Notes: a model not told the origin generated them from the letters alone. Shown: positions 12,778-24,473, counted from the stretch's first letter. The stretch is DNA of 64,000 nucleotides from Jaltomata sinuosa (GCA_003996215.1 QJPP01001777.1:124001-188000); one strand, 5' to 3'. A program made the numbers and translations.

Positions 12778-13235
12778 TCACGTCTCAGGTTCCACGGATG
12801 GGTTCTACGGCTCGTGGAAACTTCCACGGCTCATGGAACCCTGTCATGGTTCCTGAGCAGGAAAACTGAGCTACTGGAATGGGTTTCACGAGTTGGGTTC
12901 ACGACTCATGGAAGCTTCCACGGGTCATGGAACCCATTCGTGGTTGCCAGACTGAAATTTACTACTCTCAAAAGTTTGGTTCCACGAGTTGGGTTCATGA
13001 CTCTTGGAAGCTTCCACGGGTCATGGAACCCACTCTTGGTTCTTAAAGACTTAAAGCTGGGCTACTGGAAAGGGTTTCCATGAATGGCATCTACAGTCTG
13101 TGGAAACTTCTACGGACCGTGATCATGAGTCGTGGTCCGAACTTCAGAGGAGCAGTCCTGTGATCTTTATTCCACGAGACCAGTCCACGACTCGAGGACT
13201 GTTCCTCAGCTCGTGGGAGTGACTCATGGTTCTAC
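12778..13235 (-). repeat. Palindromic half-site array in U3 of element B, 5' LTR copy
   Basis: Alternating CCACG / CGTGG, ACGAG / CTCGTG and ACGGACCGT motifs immediately upstream of the TATA box. The equivalent array in the other LTR is 5640-6095. Arrays of the same style are present in elements C and D and in the solo LTR. Confidence 0.8.
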
Positions 13236-13307
13236 TGACAGTTGAAAATTTTATTTTTCTCTTATTTTCTGAGCTAAGTCTGGGCTTGAAAGTTCAGGGG
13301 CATTGCA

Positions 13308-13312
13308 ATTTG
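13308..13312. repeat. Target-site duplication ATTTG, right copy (element B)
   Basis: Identical to 4057-4061. Confidence 0.85.
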
Positions 13313-14522
13313 TGTGAATTAAAGATGAAAGAGGACTTGGAGTCAAATATGCAATGAAAAATCCAAGTCGAGAGAAGAACCGAAGATAAGCCTTCCGCAA
13401 GTCCCTATTTGCATTTTGCAGGCAATGCGCATAATATAAATTGGACATTTCCTGGGATTAAGGGCACCTGCATGATACAAGTACTCACATGTGACCAAAG
13501 GTGCCAATGCATGTGGAGCCGCAAGTCACTTGAGGCATAAAATCATCCAGAATTCAGTTGCGTATTTGGGAAGCGTCTAATGACAATTTTGTGATCTGTG
13601 CAAGGAATATTACACCTAGTTTTTCTCCAACTTGTATATGGTAGCTAGTACACTTGAAGAAGACAACTCTTAGCATCTTCGTCTTCTTGAATTGAGAAAA
13701 TACCATTGTTGAAGGTGAAAAAGCTTGGAATTGATATTAACTTCTCATTATGAATGGATTTGAGAAACTCCTTTATGGTATTATTTCTCTTTCCTGAAGT
13801 ATGAGGAGCTAATTTTTCTTCTAGGGGTGTGTGTAAATAAGGGGTATTTAGTATTGATTGGGTATTGACTATTTATTCTTAGAATTGATTAACAAGCATG
13901 GATCTATTAAATACATTGAGGTTTAATTTAATAATTAATGGTTGTAAACATTAATTGAGTCTTCAAATTTTACTTTTGCTTGAGAAAAGAAAGTGGAATT
14001 GGGTAAGGATTTAATAGTGGGAATTTAGGGCTAAAACCTCATCTAAAGGCTAGAGCTAGAGATAATCTAAGCCTACCCAAGTAATTAATTGGTTGATTTT
14101 GAGTATGGTTTTTGGGGTTCGAGAGAACCCAAAGATAGACACACTTATAGGTTGAGAAACTTTGAGTGTAGATTAAATCAATGTTATCTATGCTATAATT
14201 TGTTCTAAGACATCTAGTTAATACCTATCAAAGCTACTCCCCATCAAATGCACACCCCTAGATACTCTAATCTTGATACCAATAAATATGTTATTTTGTT
14301 GTTTTTGCATACTCAATTGTTTACTTGTTTCAACCAACTCCCCCATTTTACTTCTGGTTTATGCAATACGCTTGCTTGTATGATTCAATTTACAAACCTT
14401 AGTGAATCTAACATCCAATCTCTGTGGGAAATCAAACCCGACCTCTTGTTGGGTACTTATTTTTTGAATGACCATTTCCACCTCCTTCATTAGAGAGAAA
14501 TTTTGGACTCTAAAATACATCA
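13313..14522 (+). repeat. 3' LTR of element A, second segment
   Basis: It continues 3950-4061. The end is placed by its likeness to the LTR end of D: CTCTGTGGGA, then a GTTGGGT block, then ...CATCA at 14518-14522. The total LTR would be about 1.32 kb. The exact end is uncertain because no second LTR of A is in the window. Confidence 0.5.
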
Positions 14523-15639
14523 AAGAATTATACGAATTTCATACCACCTAAACCTAAGAAGGGGCTACTAAGATTGCATCCTACAAAGCCTGGAATGGGA
14601 TAAACATAGGGGTAGTCAGCGGTCCACTGTGAAGCAAGCAAACTCTAGTTGAATTACTAGTTCCCTTCATTGTAGCTGATCAGCCATGGCTTCGCATAGT
14701 TATCAGACATGAATAGGGTTCGAGGGTGGAGTTTCTCAGGAGCAGGGCGGCCAAGCTTGGGAAAATTTGACTTCTTGTGGCTAATAAGCTCCCTGAAAAA
14801 TAGCCTGAAGGATATATAGGCAGACCTCAACTCGTAAAGAGGCATAAGCAAGTAAAGTCAACCCGATCCTCGGGACCTCCTACCGCCATAACCACCAAAT
14901 GCATAGGCAAAGCGTAGGGAGATGAAGGAGCCAGGCCGCCATCTTAGGGAAGTTCAGGAGGAGAAAGGCATGGAAAACCACTCCAAACCTCTCTTGCCCT
15001 TGACCTCACCTATAATTTTTACCTTACCCTCATCATTAACCACAATAGAACAACCCAGGGTTGGACACCAGGATCAAAGACAAGGATAAGGCAAAAATTA
15101 TAGGAGAAACCCAGTTTGAAGTCTGTACATCAAAGGAAATAAGGAAAGAATGCCATGAAATAAGGGTTTTTCTTTTTATCCTTAGTTTTATCTCTCTCTC
15201 AATTCTGGAGAAAAAAGGCTTTGAATGGAAGAACGATTAGGCCTGAAAGGCTGAAACTTATAGTACAAAGCCTAATCAATGCGCAGAAAGTAAAGGGTCG
15301 CATATAGCTACCACGTGGCTAGTCTGTTTAATTCGAGCGGAATTCAATGTGATAATTTTTGGAAATCGAGGCATTATATGATCCATCTTCTTATATATTT
15401 GATGATTCAAACCTCAAATAAAGGGATTCTCTCAACTTCTTGCCTTTACTTAAAAATAAAAAAAGAAAATGGAAAAACTAGGCAACGAGGAGTTAATCTG
15501 TCTTATTATCAAAATTAGTTCAAAATACAAAGAGTCGCTCTTGAAGTAAAAAAATCCTACCCCAAGGAAAATGAACAAATCAATTTAATTATGCATGGGT
15601 ACCTCACAGAAAAATACTACTCAACTACGAGTCGTCAGA
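14523..15639. other. No gene recognised; degraded repeat DNA
   Basis: Only short unrelated open frames are present. A run at 14650-14990 has codon-like, higher-GC texture on the minus strand (frame around 14657-14851) and may be the edge of an old transposon ORF, but I cannot assign it. Confidence 0.4.
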
Positions 15640-17277
15640 GCTTCAGCCTAGGTTGCCTTCCAAAACTTTATCTTCAAGAGAGGGAATAAATATCCCCTCT
15701 TCATCTAAGGCTAGTTGGTTATCAAGATCAACCATGGCTTGGGACTCGACAATCTCTTTATCCAAGTCAAAACCCTCAACTCGGATCTCCTCTAGGATCC
15801 TGAGATTGAAAACCTGAGTATCTCAGGCTCTCTTTACATCGAGACGCTCGTCCCTGAGTTTGTCCTTCTTAGAAAATACTGATTTTATTTTACAGGTGCT
15901 AAGCTTCATTTTGAGACATTTCCTTAGAAGGCAAAGTTATGGGCGAGGGCATTGACTCAATCGCTGCTAAGGGAATGCGTTGTTCTAGTTCGTATTGCTT
16001 CCCCACGAGCCTCATGATTTCATCAACTTGGTCAACATTCTTGCACCACAAGGTCCTTCTTCGGACCAACAAAGTGCATCATAGTTGTACTTCTCTTTCT
16101 CGTTCAAAATTGCATCCCTTTCAGCTCTTAACATCTAGATCTCAGATAAAATACCCAATATAAGAATAATTAATAAAATTAATGTTCAAAAATGATAATG
16201 AAAAAATTAAAAATAAGATAAATAATGAATAAATATATATATATTTTGGCCTTACATCAGTGGCCTCGGAGAAAGGGTCACTAGCGGCACCTGCAAGAGT
16301 GTGAAATCCCCCAAAGGGTTCTTGGACATTCAAATTAAAGGCAATAACATGACACGACAAAATCACAGGGCCTAAAGACAAACATGTAAAGGAGAAGTAT
16401 CAAAAAAATGAACGCAAGCAGAGAATAATTATGAGTGTGGGACAGCGAGCCCACTGTGTTTCTTGGCTTACCAGTCAAATCAATTGGAAAATGGGTCCAT
16501 GAATGCTCGTCAACAGTGGATACGCCTAAAATTTTCTCAACCCACAGGCAGAGTTTACCGACTAAGTGGATGAAAGGCATCCCCAAAGGAGGAACCTACC
16601 GAGGAGCTGTGTGGAACAATTTAATGATTAATAACTAAAATTGAAGAAAGACGCAGAGAACAAAAAGGTGATAGTCAAAATTTACTTACGGTTGGAGTTT
16701 CAAGTCTCAAGATGAATGTTTTCTGATAAATCAAAAGGGAATAACACAATGAATCAATTAGCCCAACCTCGATCTTTGAGATCATCCAAATTACCCAGAA
16801 GAGATTTCCTACCATGATTGATTAGTTGAATTATCCCTCCCCGCACTAGATAAGGAGAATAAAGGAGAAGCAGATGAGTCAAAGAAAATTCCTTGCTCAC
16901 AAAAGAGGCAAGTGCTTGGAGACATGCAACAATGCTCCATACCCCTAGGTTGAGCTGACTAGGTGACACCTTGAAGCTACTACAGAATGAAGTGATCACT
17001 TCATCTACAAGATCTCCAAAACCCATGTTGAATGGATAGGTATAGACGAAGGTCCAATAGGTCGAGATAGCGTAATGCTCTCAAAGGGGGTAGCTTCAAC
17101 TTGGAATTTATCAGTAGGCCAGCCACAGTCTCTCCGAATGATGGCTAGGTCACTCTTATTTATGAGGGAATCCATCTCACTTACCAGTATGTCCTCCTCT
17201 TTATTCCTCCTGCTACTCAAAGATTTTAAGTCCTTGTCAAAAACATAAGAGCAGTGAAGGATTTCATTAATGCTCAC
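15640..17277 (-). pseudogene. Decayed intron-containing transposon-type gene (gypsy-type transposon domain-like)
   Basis: Read on the minus strand, 17277-17005 gives an N-terminal part with FDKDLKSLSSRR, and 17026-16754 contains GFGDLVDEVITSFCSSFKVSPSQLNLGVWSIVACLQALA. That pattern resembles the plant 'putative gypsy-type transposon' domain, in which a hydrophobic patch is followed by PSQLNPN-W-HIVA. A likely intron (about 16745-16640) separates it from 16586-16430, and a charged, probably coiled-coil tail (LRAERDAILNERER around 16140-16070) runs to an acidic end (VDLDNQLALDEEGIF around 15740-15690). The function of this family is unknown; it usually travels in non-autonomous Ty3 elements. 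The family call is from remembered pattern only. An undescribed host gene fragment is the alternative. Confidence 0.4.
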
Positions 17278-17759
17278 CTTATAGGAACCTAACTCTTTAT
17301 CCTTGCAAGAAACAATGCCGAAAATGGTAATGTAAGATGCAATGTAGCCAAAAGGGATTCGTGAGAAACTTCATGAATCAAAAAAGTAAGTTAAATGTAA
17401 AAAGCGGCAGAGCACGCTAAGCTTCTAAAGGGAAAAGCAAGCAACCCTAAAATATGCCTCGAGAAGAATGTTAATTCTTGGTCGTTAATGTGTTGAGAGG
17501 TCGATTTACAAAAGGATGTGACATTCTAAGAGAAAGGTTAAGAAAGCGATCTTCAATTCACATTATGTCCCTCGAGCAATAATCGAGTAAATAGTTTAGG
17601 TGTGTGGACACCACAATGACAGTCATGAAAAAGAGTAACTTCTCATAGAGATAAAGGAAGTGTTATCCCATAAGCATCAGTGACATGACACAAATTGACA
17701 AGCAAGGGACAAATGTGTCAGTGGCACAGACGAGCCCCTATAAAATAGAGCCTCATGAG
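17278..17759. other. No gene recognised
   Basis: A/T-rich sequence with no supported ORF, repeat or boundary. It is probably upstream sequence of the decayed minus-strand gene next to it. Confidence 0.4.
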
Positions 17760-18334
17760 AATATTGATGTGCCAGGATTTTACGACATATTTAATTCTTT
17801 TTAACGAGGATTCTTTGTAGTTCTTAAGTATATTTTGAGCGTTATGATGTGTTTTTGATTGAGTTTTAGGTAAACAAGTTGAGTACACAAAAAGATTAAA
17901 AAAGTGCATAAAAAGGCTCACTACGAGCCGTGGAGATGGAGTATGTGTCACAGAGATTAAGTATGAGCCATCAACTTAGTGTACAAGTCATGAAAAGATC
18001 TGTAGAGCTTAAGAAGAAATGTTGCAACCGGGGAATAGCTCTATAGTTTGTTGTATGAACCATAAAAGAGGAGTACGTATCATAGAGTGATTCGTAGAAC
18101 TTAACCAGAAGTTGAGCCAAAGTTGAAGGTTACCACGGTTCAAAGGACGGATAGTGGAAGTTGTCTATAAATCGTAGGAACGTCTGTATGACTTAAAAAA
18201 TATCATGCAACTTATGATAGTTATCACGGTTGAGGGTTATGAATCGTGGAGAGATAGTATAAATCGTGAAGGCTCCCGTGAAGAATGACATGAAATTTAT
18301 TTCCTAGCCCTTTTAGTATCTGAATTTTACTCGG

Positions 18335-18344
18335 CTATAAATAG
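18335..18344 (+). promoter_or_regulatory. TATA box of the solo LTR
   Basis: CTATAAATAG, identical to the box in element B's LTRs, about 570 bases into the LTR and just downstream of the palindromic array. Confidence 0.65.
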
Positions 18345-18390
18345 CATCTTTAGGTTATTTTGTATGACACTTGATATTTCACGCAAGAGA

Positions 18391-18730
18391 GAATTTTCTT
18401 CAATTTCTACTTTATTTTATTTGAGAAAGTATTTTCATCGTCAATACAATACGTGAGTATGTTTTTTTTAATTCGTAATACTTTTCTTGCTTTAAGCATG
18501 AGTATCTAAACTCATATCCAGAATTGTGAATTCAAATAATGGGTAGTAGAGACTATTTTCTTCAATTTTTGCTTTAATTTGAGCGATACTTTGTGATTCG
18601 AATTAAAAACGTATTTTCATCGTCAATACAATACATGAGTATGTTTGCTTTAATTCATATTGCTTTTCTTGCTTTAAGAATGAGTATCTAAACTCATATC
18701 CAGGATTGTGAATCCAAATAATGAGTAGTA
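18391..18730 (+). repeat. Tandem duplication of about 170 bp inside the solo LTR
   Basis: Both copies contain TATTTTCATCGTCAATACAA, a TTTTCTTGCTTTAAG block and AGTATCTAAACTCATATCCA. The copies are about 18391-18555 and 18556-18730, with moderate divergence. Confidence 0.75.
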
Positions 18731-19385
18731 CTTAGGGTTGAAAATATCAATATATATAGGATCGAATAGTTTATAGGTGATTCAGTAATTCTCATTTTTA
18801 ATATAGATTAACGGTTGCAAATGTTAGTCAATACTGTAAAACCTTGATATACGCTTGGAAAAGCATGTTAGGGTTGAAAATAATTATTCAATAAGAACTC
18901 AAGGCTCTAAACCCTGTTTAATGAATCCTAGTAGGAATACGACGGGTTTACTTAGCATAACAAGATCAATATCTAGTCACACCTTAGTATATTTGAATTT
19001 TTTTTTGAGAAAAAGGTCATTCATTTGTCGGAAGATATTGAGTGACAGTTGTAAGATTATTTCCCACCTTTAATAATCTATGAGAAATTATATCGATGTT
19101 AATAACATTAAAATCAATCTATTATGAGGTAAACAAATCCTAGTTTGCACTAAATATTAATGCATTAAGTAATTTCCTTTTTCAAACAATAGTTATTGAT
19201 CAATTCTTTCAAAATCTATTAAGAAATAGGATTTGGCATAGAGTGAAGTAAATTAAAAGGACCTTAAGTGTTAAGTTTCTTACCATATTTCCTGTGAAAT
19301 TTGGCTCCAACTTAACATTGGGTTATTATATTTGACAACGATCATTTGCACTTATTCATAGGTGTAATTTGAATATACCAAATAT

Positions 19386-19693
19386 CAGTCAGTCCACTAA
19401 CGAATCAGACATATAGCATTCTCACATAGGCAAAAATCCCTTAGGGCGTTGCCAGTAGAGTGTAGTCAGCTAAGTCCTGAGCATGTACACTAGAAATAGT
19501 CACCCTTATTAACTTATACAGGAATTTGATCTCCTCTCTAACATTAGAAATCAATTCAATAATAGTTGTTTGGTCTCTAAGCTTTCGATATTTTCATTCC
19601 CTCTCTTAGTTAGCTTAATTCTTACTACCAACTCGATTTTCTCTCTTGGTAGCTCTTGTGGGCAACCTCGACTAGCTTTAACTTATTTGTTTT
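19386..19693. other. No gene recognised
   Basis: A short spacer between the solo LTR and element C with no feature I can support. Confidence 0.4.
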
Positions 19694-20567
19694 TCTCACA
19701 CCCCGAGGCTACCCCTTGAACATAATACGAAACTTGAGAATACAAGTAATTTCAAGCCAACCCTTGTCTTTAGCATGACCTAAACATAACATGGACATTT
19801 ATAGCAAAAGCATAAACTGAAGTAATGAGGCACTCAAATCATCATAGAAAAAGCGGTCTAAGAATATCAGAATCTGAAAACCATAAATATCGACTAACCA
19901 ACTATGTCCAAAAAGTCTCTAACTGATAAGATGAGTTGCTGGGATAAGATCTCCAGCTAACTCTAGGCACTGAGATAAAATCATAAAAACTAAACTAAAC
20001 ACATAACTAATCCCTCAGATGATGAGGACTCACCACTGTGACTGGAAATCCTATTGGTACTTAGGCACGAGTCTGAGAGCGAGCATCTGAATCAACATCA
20101 TGATAACATGCAGTACACGAGGTATGCGATCAGTACTATGGAATATACTTAGTATGTGAGCTATGCATGAATCACAGTTAAAACAAACTTGAAAATGTAT
20201 TTAAAACTGAAATCATATAGTAGTAGTAAAACTATAATGCAATGACTCAAGTAATATCATAAGCTAAAAGCATATTCATAAGCATAAGTCATAAGTAGTA
20301 AATCTGGACTTTGAAAACTAAGAGTCAAATATATTCAAATACTTAAAACTATTTCTTTGAAAGTTTCTCGTAACCGACATAAACCGTGTGAGCACGATGG
20401 AGTCCAGTATCATACACCCATACTGAAAAAGGTTATCCTAACCGGTCAAAGTTAGAACCATAAATATAAGAATTCTGAAGTGCATCAAAAAGGTAACCCA
20501 CGGTGGCAACATAGTTCTAGACTTGGGTTATCTAGAACTCTCATCAACTCAATGCTAAATACTACTC

Positions 20568-20570
<3 letters not shown>

Positions 20571-20619
<49 letters not shown>
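20571..20619. repeat. (AT)n microsatellite
   Basis: About 24 AT units. The matching place in the other LTR of C (about 39468-39482) has only a short interrupted A/T stretch, so the expansion happened in this copy. Confidence 0.95.
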
Positions 20620-20620
<1 letters not shown>

Positions 20621-21309
20621 CTCATACATATCATGTGATATATCGGGATATCAAAACTGTTCGTAAAGAATAAGGACATATCTAGATGTCATGCTACTAA
20701 TCAAATCATAAGTCTTGAAAGCATAGCCTAGTACTAGTTCAAAAACATACTTTTTACTAAAATTTAGAAGTTGAGGAACTAGGCATGCTAATTTCATAAA
20801 TACTTGAGGTCATGTTATCTAAACATGCCAATTTAGCTTAAAAATATGCAATAAGGGAAAATCATGCTAAATCATTATCAATTCATGGGCTTTTATAAAT
20901 ACCTGTAGACTCTCATATAAAATCGTGCATAAAGGATTAGAAAGCATATTGCAATAGAAGTAAATCAATTTCATAAGAAAGTTCATAATTGGGTAAGAAC
21001 CCTAGTTTCTCAATTTCATAAAACTCAAAGTAAAATCATAGGTTTTGGGCATAAGGGTGGAAAAAGACCCTTATTGAATACCCACATACCTGAACTCAAT
21101 GCTTCCTTAACTATAATCTGAATGAAGACATGGAGAAAGAACCCTAGGCCACCCTTTTTCTTTCTTTTGGAACTTTGATTGAGGGAATGAATGAAAATCT
21201 GCCTTAGCTAGAGTTTAATCCCTCTATACTGGCCTAGAATGACCCAACATAGGAGTTAAGGAAGTAGAAAATTAAAAAATACCCCAAGAAAATTTTAAAT
21301 AAAAAGTCT

Positions 21310-21670
21310 ACTAAAAACTCAACACAGGTTCCATAAGCACTAACCATGGCTCGTAGACTGAACCACGGCTCGTGGTTGGTGGTCGTGGTTCCTGGACACA
21401 TAACTGGTTGCAGGTATGATTTCTAAGGGTGAGGTTCACAGCCTATGGAACCTTTCATGACTAGTGGAACTCTCCTGTGGGTCTTGGGGAATTGCTGACC
21501 CTCAGGTCTGATTTCCACGAGGGGAAACTAGGGGTTGTGGTTTGATTCACGATCCTTGAAGCCCTATCATGGTTTCAGATCAGAAAGTGGTTATGTAGGA
21601 TTGGTTTCATGAGACCAATCCATGGCTCGTGGTCCAATCCATAGCTCATTGACTTGGTCCATGAACCCTG
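21310..21670 (-). repeat. Palindromic half-site array in element C, LTR 1
   Basis: Contains GCTCGTGGT, CCACGAG, CCATGGCTCGTGG and their complements in alternation. The equivalent array is 40195-40535 in LTR 2. Many sites have decayed at CG. Confidence 0.7.
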
Positions 21671-21899
21671 TTTGATTTTCGATAGATTCAAACTTAGGAT
21701 CTTTAGGCCTGGTTCCTATCTTAGAATTTTTGGGGTGTTATAATATAGCCCTCTTAGAATCATTCATTCTCGAATGAAGATTGAAATAAGCTGAGATGGA
21801 TTCACAAGACATACATACATACTAGAAACATAAAATAGCTGATACCATATGAAATTAGGGGAAAACTAGCAAGGACACATGAGAATACTAAGGAGGAAC

Positions 21900-23936
21900 T
21901 ATTACCTTAAGCTGGAATTGAATCGAAAGGAAAAAAGTGGGGGTACTTGGTCATCATAGTTGCTTCTGCTTCCCAAGTAGCTCCATCAACTGACTGGTTC
22001 CTCCAAAGGACTTTCACTGATGCAACTTCCTTGTTCCCTAACCTTCAAACCTGACGATCAAGAATTTCAACTAGGACCTCTTCATAGGTGAGACTATCCT
22101 TCACACCCACATTCTCGTATGGCACAACTGCGGTCGGATACCCAACATAGTTCTTTAATAAAGACATATAGAAGACTGTATGTACCGCCGCTAACTGTGC
22201 TGTCAACTCTAATTAATAAGCCACATTACCAAATCTTCTAAAAATTCTATAGGGGCCTACATATCGGGGACTAATCTTTCCTTTCTTACTAAATCTCATT
22301 ACATCCTTCATTGGTGACACCTTCATAAACACCCAATCATCAACCTCAAACTCTATGTCTCTTCTTCTCACATCAGCATAGCATTTCTGTTGACTCTGAG
22401 CAGTCTTCAACCTTTCCCTAATGAGTTGAACTTTTTCCATAGTCTCATGGATTGAATCTGGCCCTATCAATGTTGCTTCACCTACCTCAAACCAACATAT
22501 AGGTTACCAATACCTCTGCCCGTAAAGTGCCTCATATGGAGCCATATGAATGCTGGAATAGATATTGTTATTGTAGGAAAATTCTATAAGGGGTGAGTGA
22601 TCATCCCAATTACCCTTGAAATCAATCACACAAGCCCTCAACATATTCTCCAAGGTCTAGATGCTCTATCTTCCCAAGACCCTTCTGAAACTACTTCCAA
22701 AACTAAGGTGTAAGCTGAGTACCCCTATATGAGATGATAGACAAAGGAACCCAATGCAATCTGAGTAACTCACATATGTAAAGACTAGCATAATCCTCTG
22801 CTGAATCAGTAGTCTTGATAGTCGAAAAGTGCACTGACTTAGTCATCCTGTCTACTATCACCCAAATAGAGTCATATTGTTGGTAAGTACGCAGTAAGCC
22901 TATAATGAAGTCCATATTGATCACTTCCCACTTCCAAGTAAAATTTCAATATCCTGAGTCATACCACCCCATCACTGATATTCTACCTTTACTTATTGAT
23001 AGTTAGGACACTTACCCACAAAATCTGCAATGTCCCTCTACATGCCATTCCACTAATAGACTTCTCGTAGGTCACGGTATATCTTGGTGGCACTAGGATG
23101 AATAGAATACTTGGAGCTATAGGCTTCCATCAAAATCCGTTGTCTCAACCAATCCATATCTAGAACACACAACCAACCCTGATAATGAAGCACACCATCT
23201 CCCCCTTGGGAGAAAACCACTACCATCTACTGGTGGACTGCACACTTCAACTAATGTAAGATAGGGTCTCTATCCTATTTCTCCTTCACCTCAACTACCA
23301 AAGAATATTTTGACCCATTCTGAAGAGTCTGTAACGCTAACTCTTAAACGGGAAAGCCTGTGAACATCCTTAGCTAATTCTGTTTTCCCTTCTTCAACCT
23401 ATGACACACTACCCATAGACAACCTACTAAGTGCATCAGCCACTACATTAGCCTTACCCGAATGGTAAAGTACACTCATGTCATAGTCTTTAAGAAGCTC
23501 AATCCACCTCCTCTGACAAAGATTAAATTCTTTCTGAGTGAACAAATATTGGAGACTCTTATGTTCGATAAACATATCCACATGAACACTATATAAGTAG
23601 TGTCTCTAAATCTTTAAGGCAAATATCACTGCTGCTAACTTAAGATCATGAGTCGGGTAGTTCTTCTCATGAATCTTATGTTGTCTGGAAGCATAGGTGA
23701 TAAGCTTGCATGCTGCATCAGAAAACAACCCAAGCCAACTCTAGATGCATAATAATACACAACAAAGTCATCTAAATCCTCTGGTAGAGCCAAAACTGGA
23801 GTTGTGGTCAACCTAGTTTTCAATTCCTAGAAGTTCTTTTCACACTCATCAAACTACCGAAACTTAACCTTTTTCTAAGTCAACCTGGTCAATAGGGTAG
23901 ATATGGATGAAAACCCTTCCAAAAATCTTCTATGGT
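21900..23936 (-). pseudogene. pol: pol remnant of element C (RT end, RNase H, integrase, chromodomain)
   Basis: The sequence opens at 23936 in the RT thumb (YHRRFLEGFSSIS). RNase H follows (23823-23399) with [12 protein letters not shown], where the first catalytic aspartate of the usual CDAS is replaced by Y, and ends in [20 protein letters not shown]. The integrase core (22924-22500) keeps MDFIIG but has a short deletion near 22660-22680 that removes the segment with the catalytic glutamate. The C-terminal linker and chromodomain region (22470-21940) is the best preserved part, with FMKVSPMKDVMRFSKKGKIS and a TWEAEA block. Most of RT, all of the protease and much of gag are missing. It cannot be functional. 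Confidence 0.8.
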
Positions 23937-24225
23937 ACCCATAATCTTCTTCATCTCAACACTGTCAGTCTCAGTCACCTGCATCACTTTCAGAATCTTC
24001 TTCATCTCATTAATGAAATTCTGGCGGGTTCATACGGATGAAGTCTCTAACTTTGGCAGCAGTTATCCCACTATTTATATTAGTAGGAAAAGGGGCATGT
24101 TGATTAGCTTGAGCAGTCACAGCTTGTGCCTACAGTTGGATGGAATTCCTAAATTCATCATTTGTGACCTCGTGGTCTGGAATTGGAGGATTAGCATTAT
24201 GGGCATTGGATCTGTGAGGAGGCAT
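23937..24225 (-). pseudogene. gag: gag N-terminal remnant of element C
   Basis: It starts at the ATG 24225-24223 (MPPHRSNAHNANPP) and keeps DHEVTNDEFRN and [11 protein letters not shown], matching the first 100 residues of element B gag. It runs straight into RT at about 23936 through an internal deletion. At least one in-frame stop is present. Confidence 0.7.
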
Positions 24226-24420
24226 GTCTAAACGCATAAAGAATGGATTAGAAAGGAGAAATAGAGTTAAACTCTATCACATGATAAAGAACATAAAAGA
24301 AGTAAAGTCTTTCCTAAAACATCTTGTAACCCCACCCCTATAAGTGTGACGCACTTTACACCCATGAAAAAGACTCTACTTAACGCAGCTTTTAGATATC
24401 CTAGGACTCTTGAATAAGAT

Positions 24421-24433
24421 GCTTTTGATACCA
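24421..24433 (-). other. Decayed primer-binding site of element C
   Basis: The minus strand reads TGGTATCAAAAGC, a mutated copy of the initiator-Met site TGGTATCAGAGC, just inside the LTR start at 24438. Confidence 0.7.
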
Positions 24434-24437
24434 AGTT

Positions 24438-24473
24438 TTTCACGCCCGAGGATATCCCCTGGACGTAACACGG
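24438..24473 (-). repeat. LTR 2 of element C, first 36 bases
   Basis: CACGCCCGAGG...CGTAACACGG matches the LTR edge of B (CCCTAGGCGTAACACGGGACC). Element D interrupts it after CACGG; it resumes at 38630. Confidence 0.8.

Larger units (their letters stand above)
4062..13307 (-). mobile_element. Element B: Ty3 chromovirus (Tekay/Del type), complete but inactive
   Basis: Two LTRs of about 2.1 kb in the same orientation flank a 5.0 kb internal region that reads on the minus strand. The 5-bp target duplication ATTTG is at 4057-4061 and 13308-13312. Minus-strand order is LTR, initiator-Met PBS, gag with zinc knuckle, aspartic protease, RT, RNase H, integrase, chromodomain, purine tract, LTR. This order plus a C-terminal chromodomain defines chromoviruses, and long LTRs are typical of Tekay/Del. 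Stops and frameshifts occur in every domain. It inserted into the LTR of element A and so is younger than A. Confidence 0.9.
11201..13307 (-). repeat. 5' LTR of element B
   Basis: On the plus strand it runs TGTCACACCC to GGGGCATTGCA. It is paired with 4062-6169 along its full length. It carries the TATA decamer CTATAAATAG (minus strand, 12699-12708) and the palindromic array 12778-13235. Confidence 0.92.
17765..19380 (+). mobile_element. Solo LTR of an Athila-type Ty3 element
   Basis: It starts TGATGTGCC and ends ATATACCA, flanked by the exact 5-bp duplication AATAT (17760-17764 and 19381-19385). Its end (TTTGACAACGATCATTTGCAC..GGTGTAATTTG) matches the LTR end of D in layout. There is no internal region, so LTR-LTR recombination has removed it. 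It contains a palindromic array (about 17920-18270), the TATA box CTATAAATAG (18335-18344) and a tandem duplication (18391-18730). Confidence 0.8.
19694..21742 (-). repeat. LTR 1 of element C
   Basis: It aligns along its length with 38630-40608. On the plus strand it starts TCTCACACCCCGAG (decayed from TGTCAC) and ends GGGGTGTTATA. It contains an (AT)n expansion at 20571-20619 and the palindromic array 21310-21670. Confidence 0.8.
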
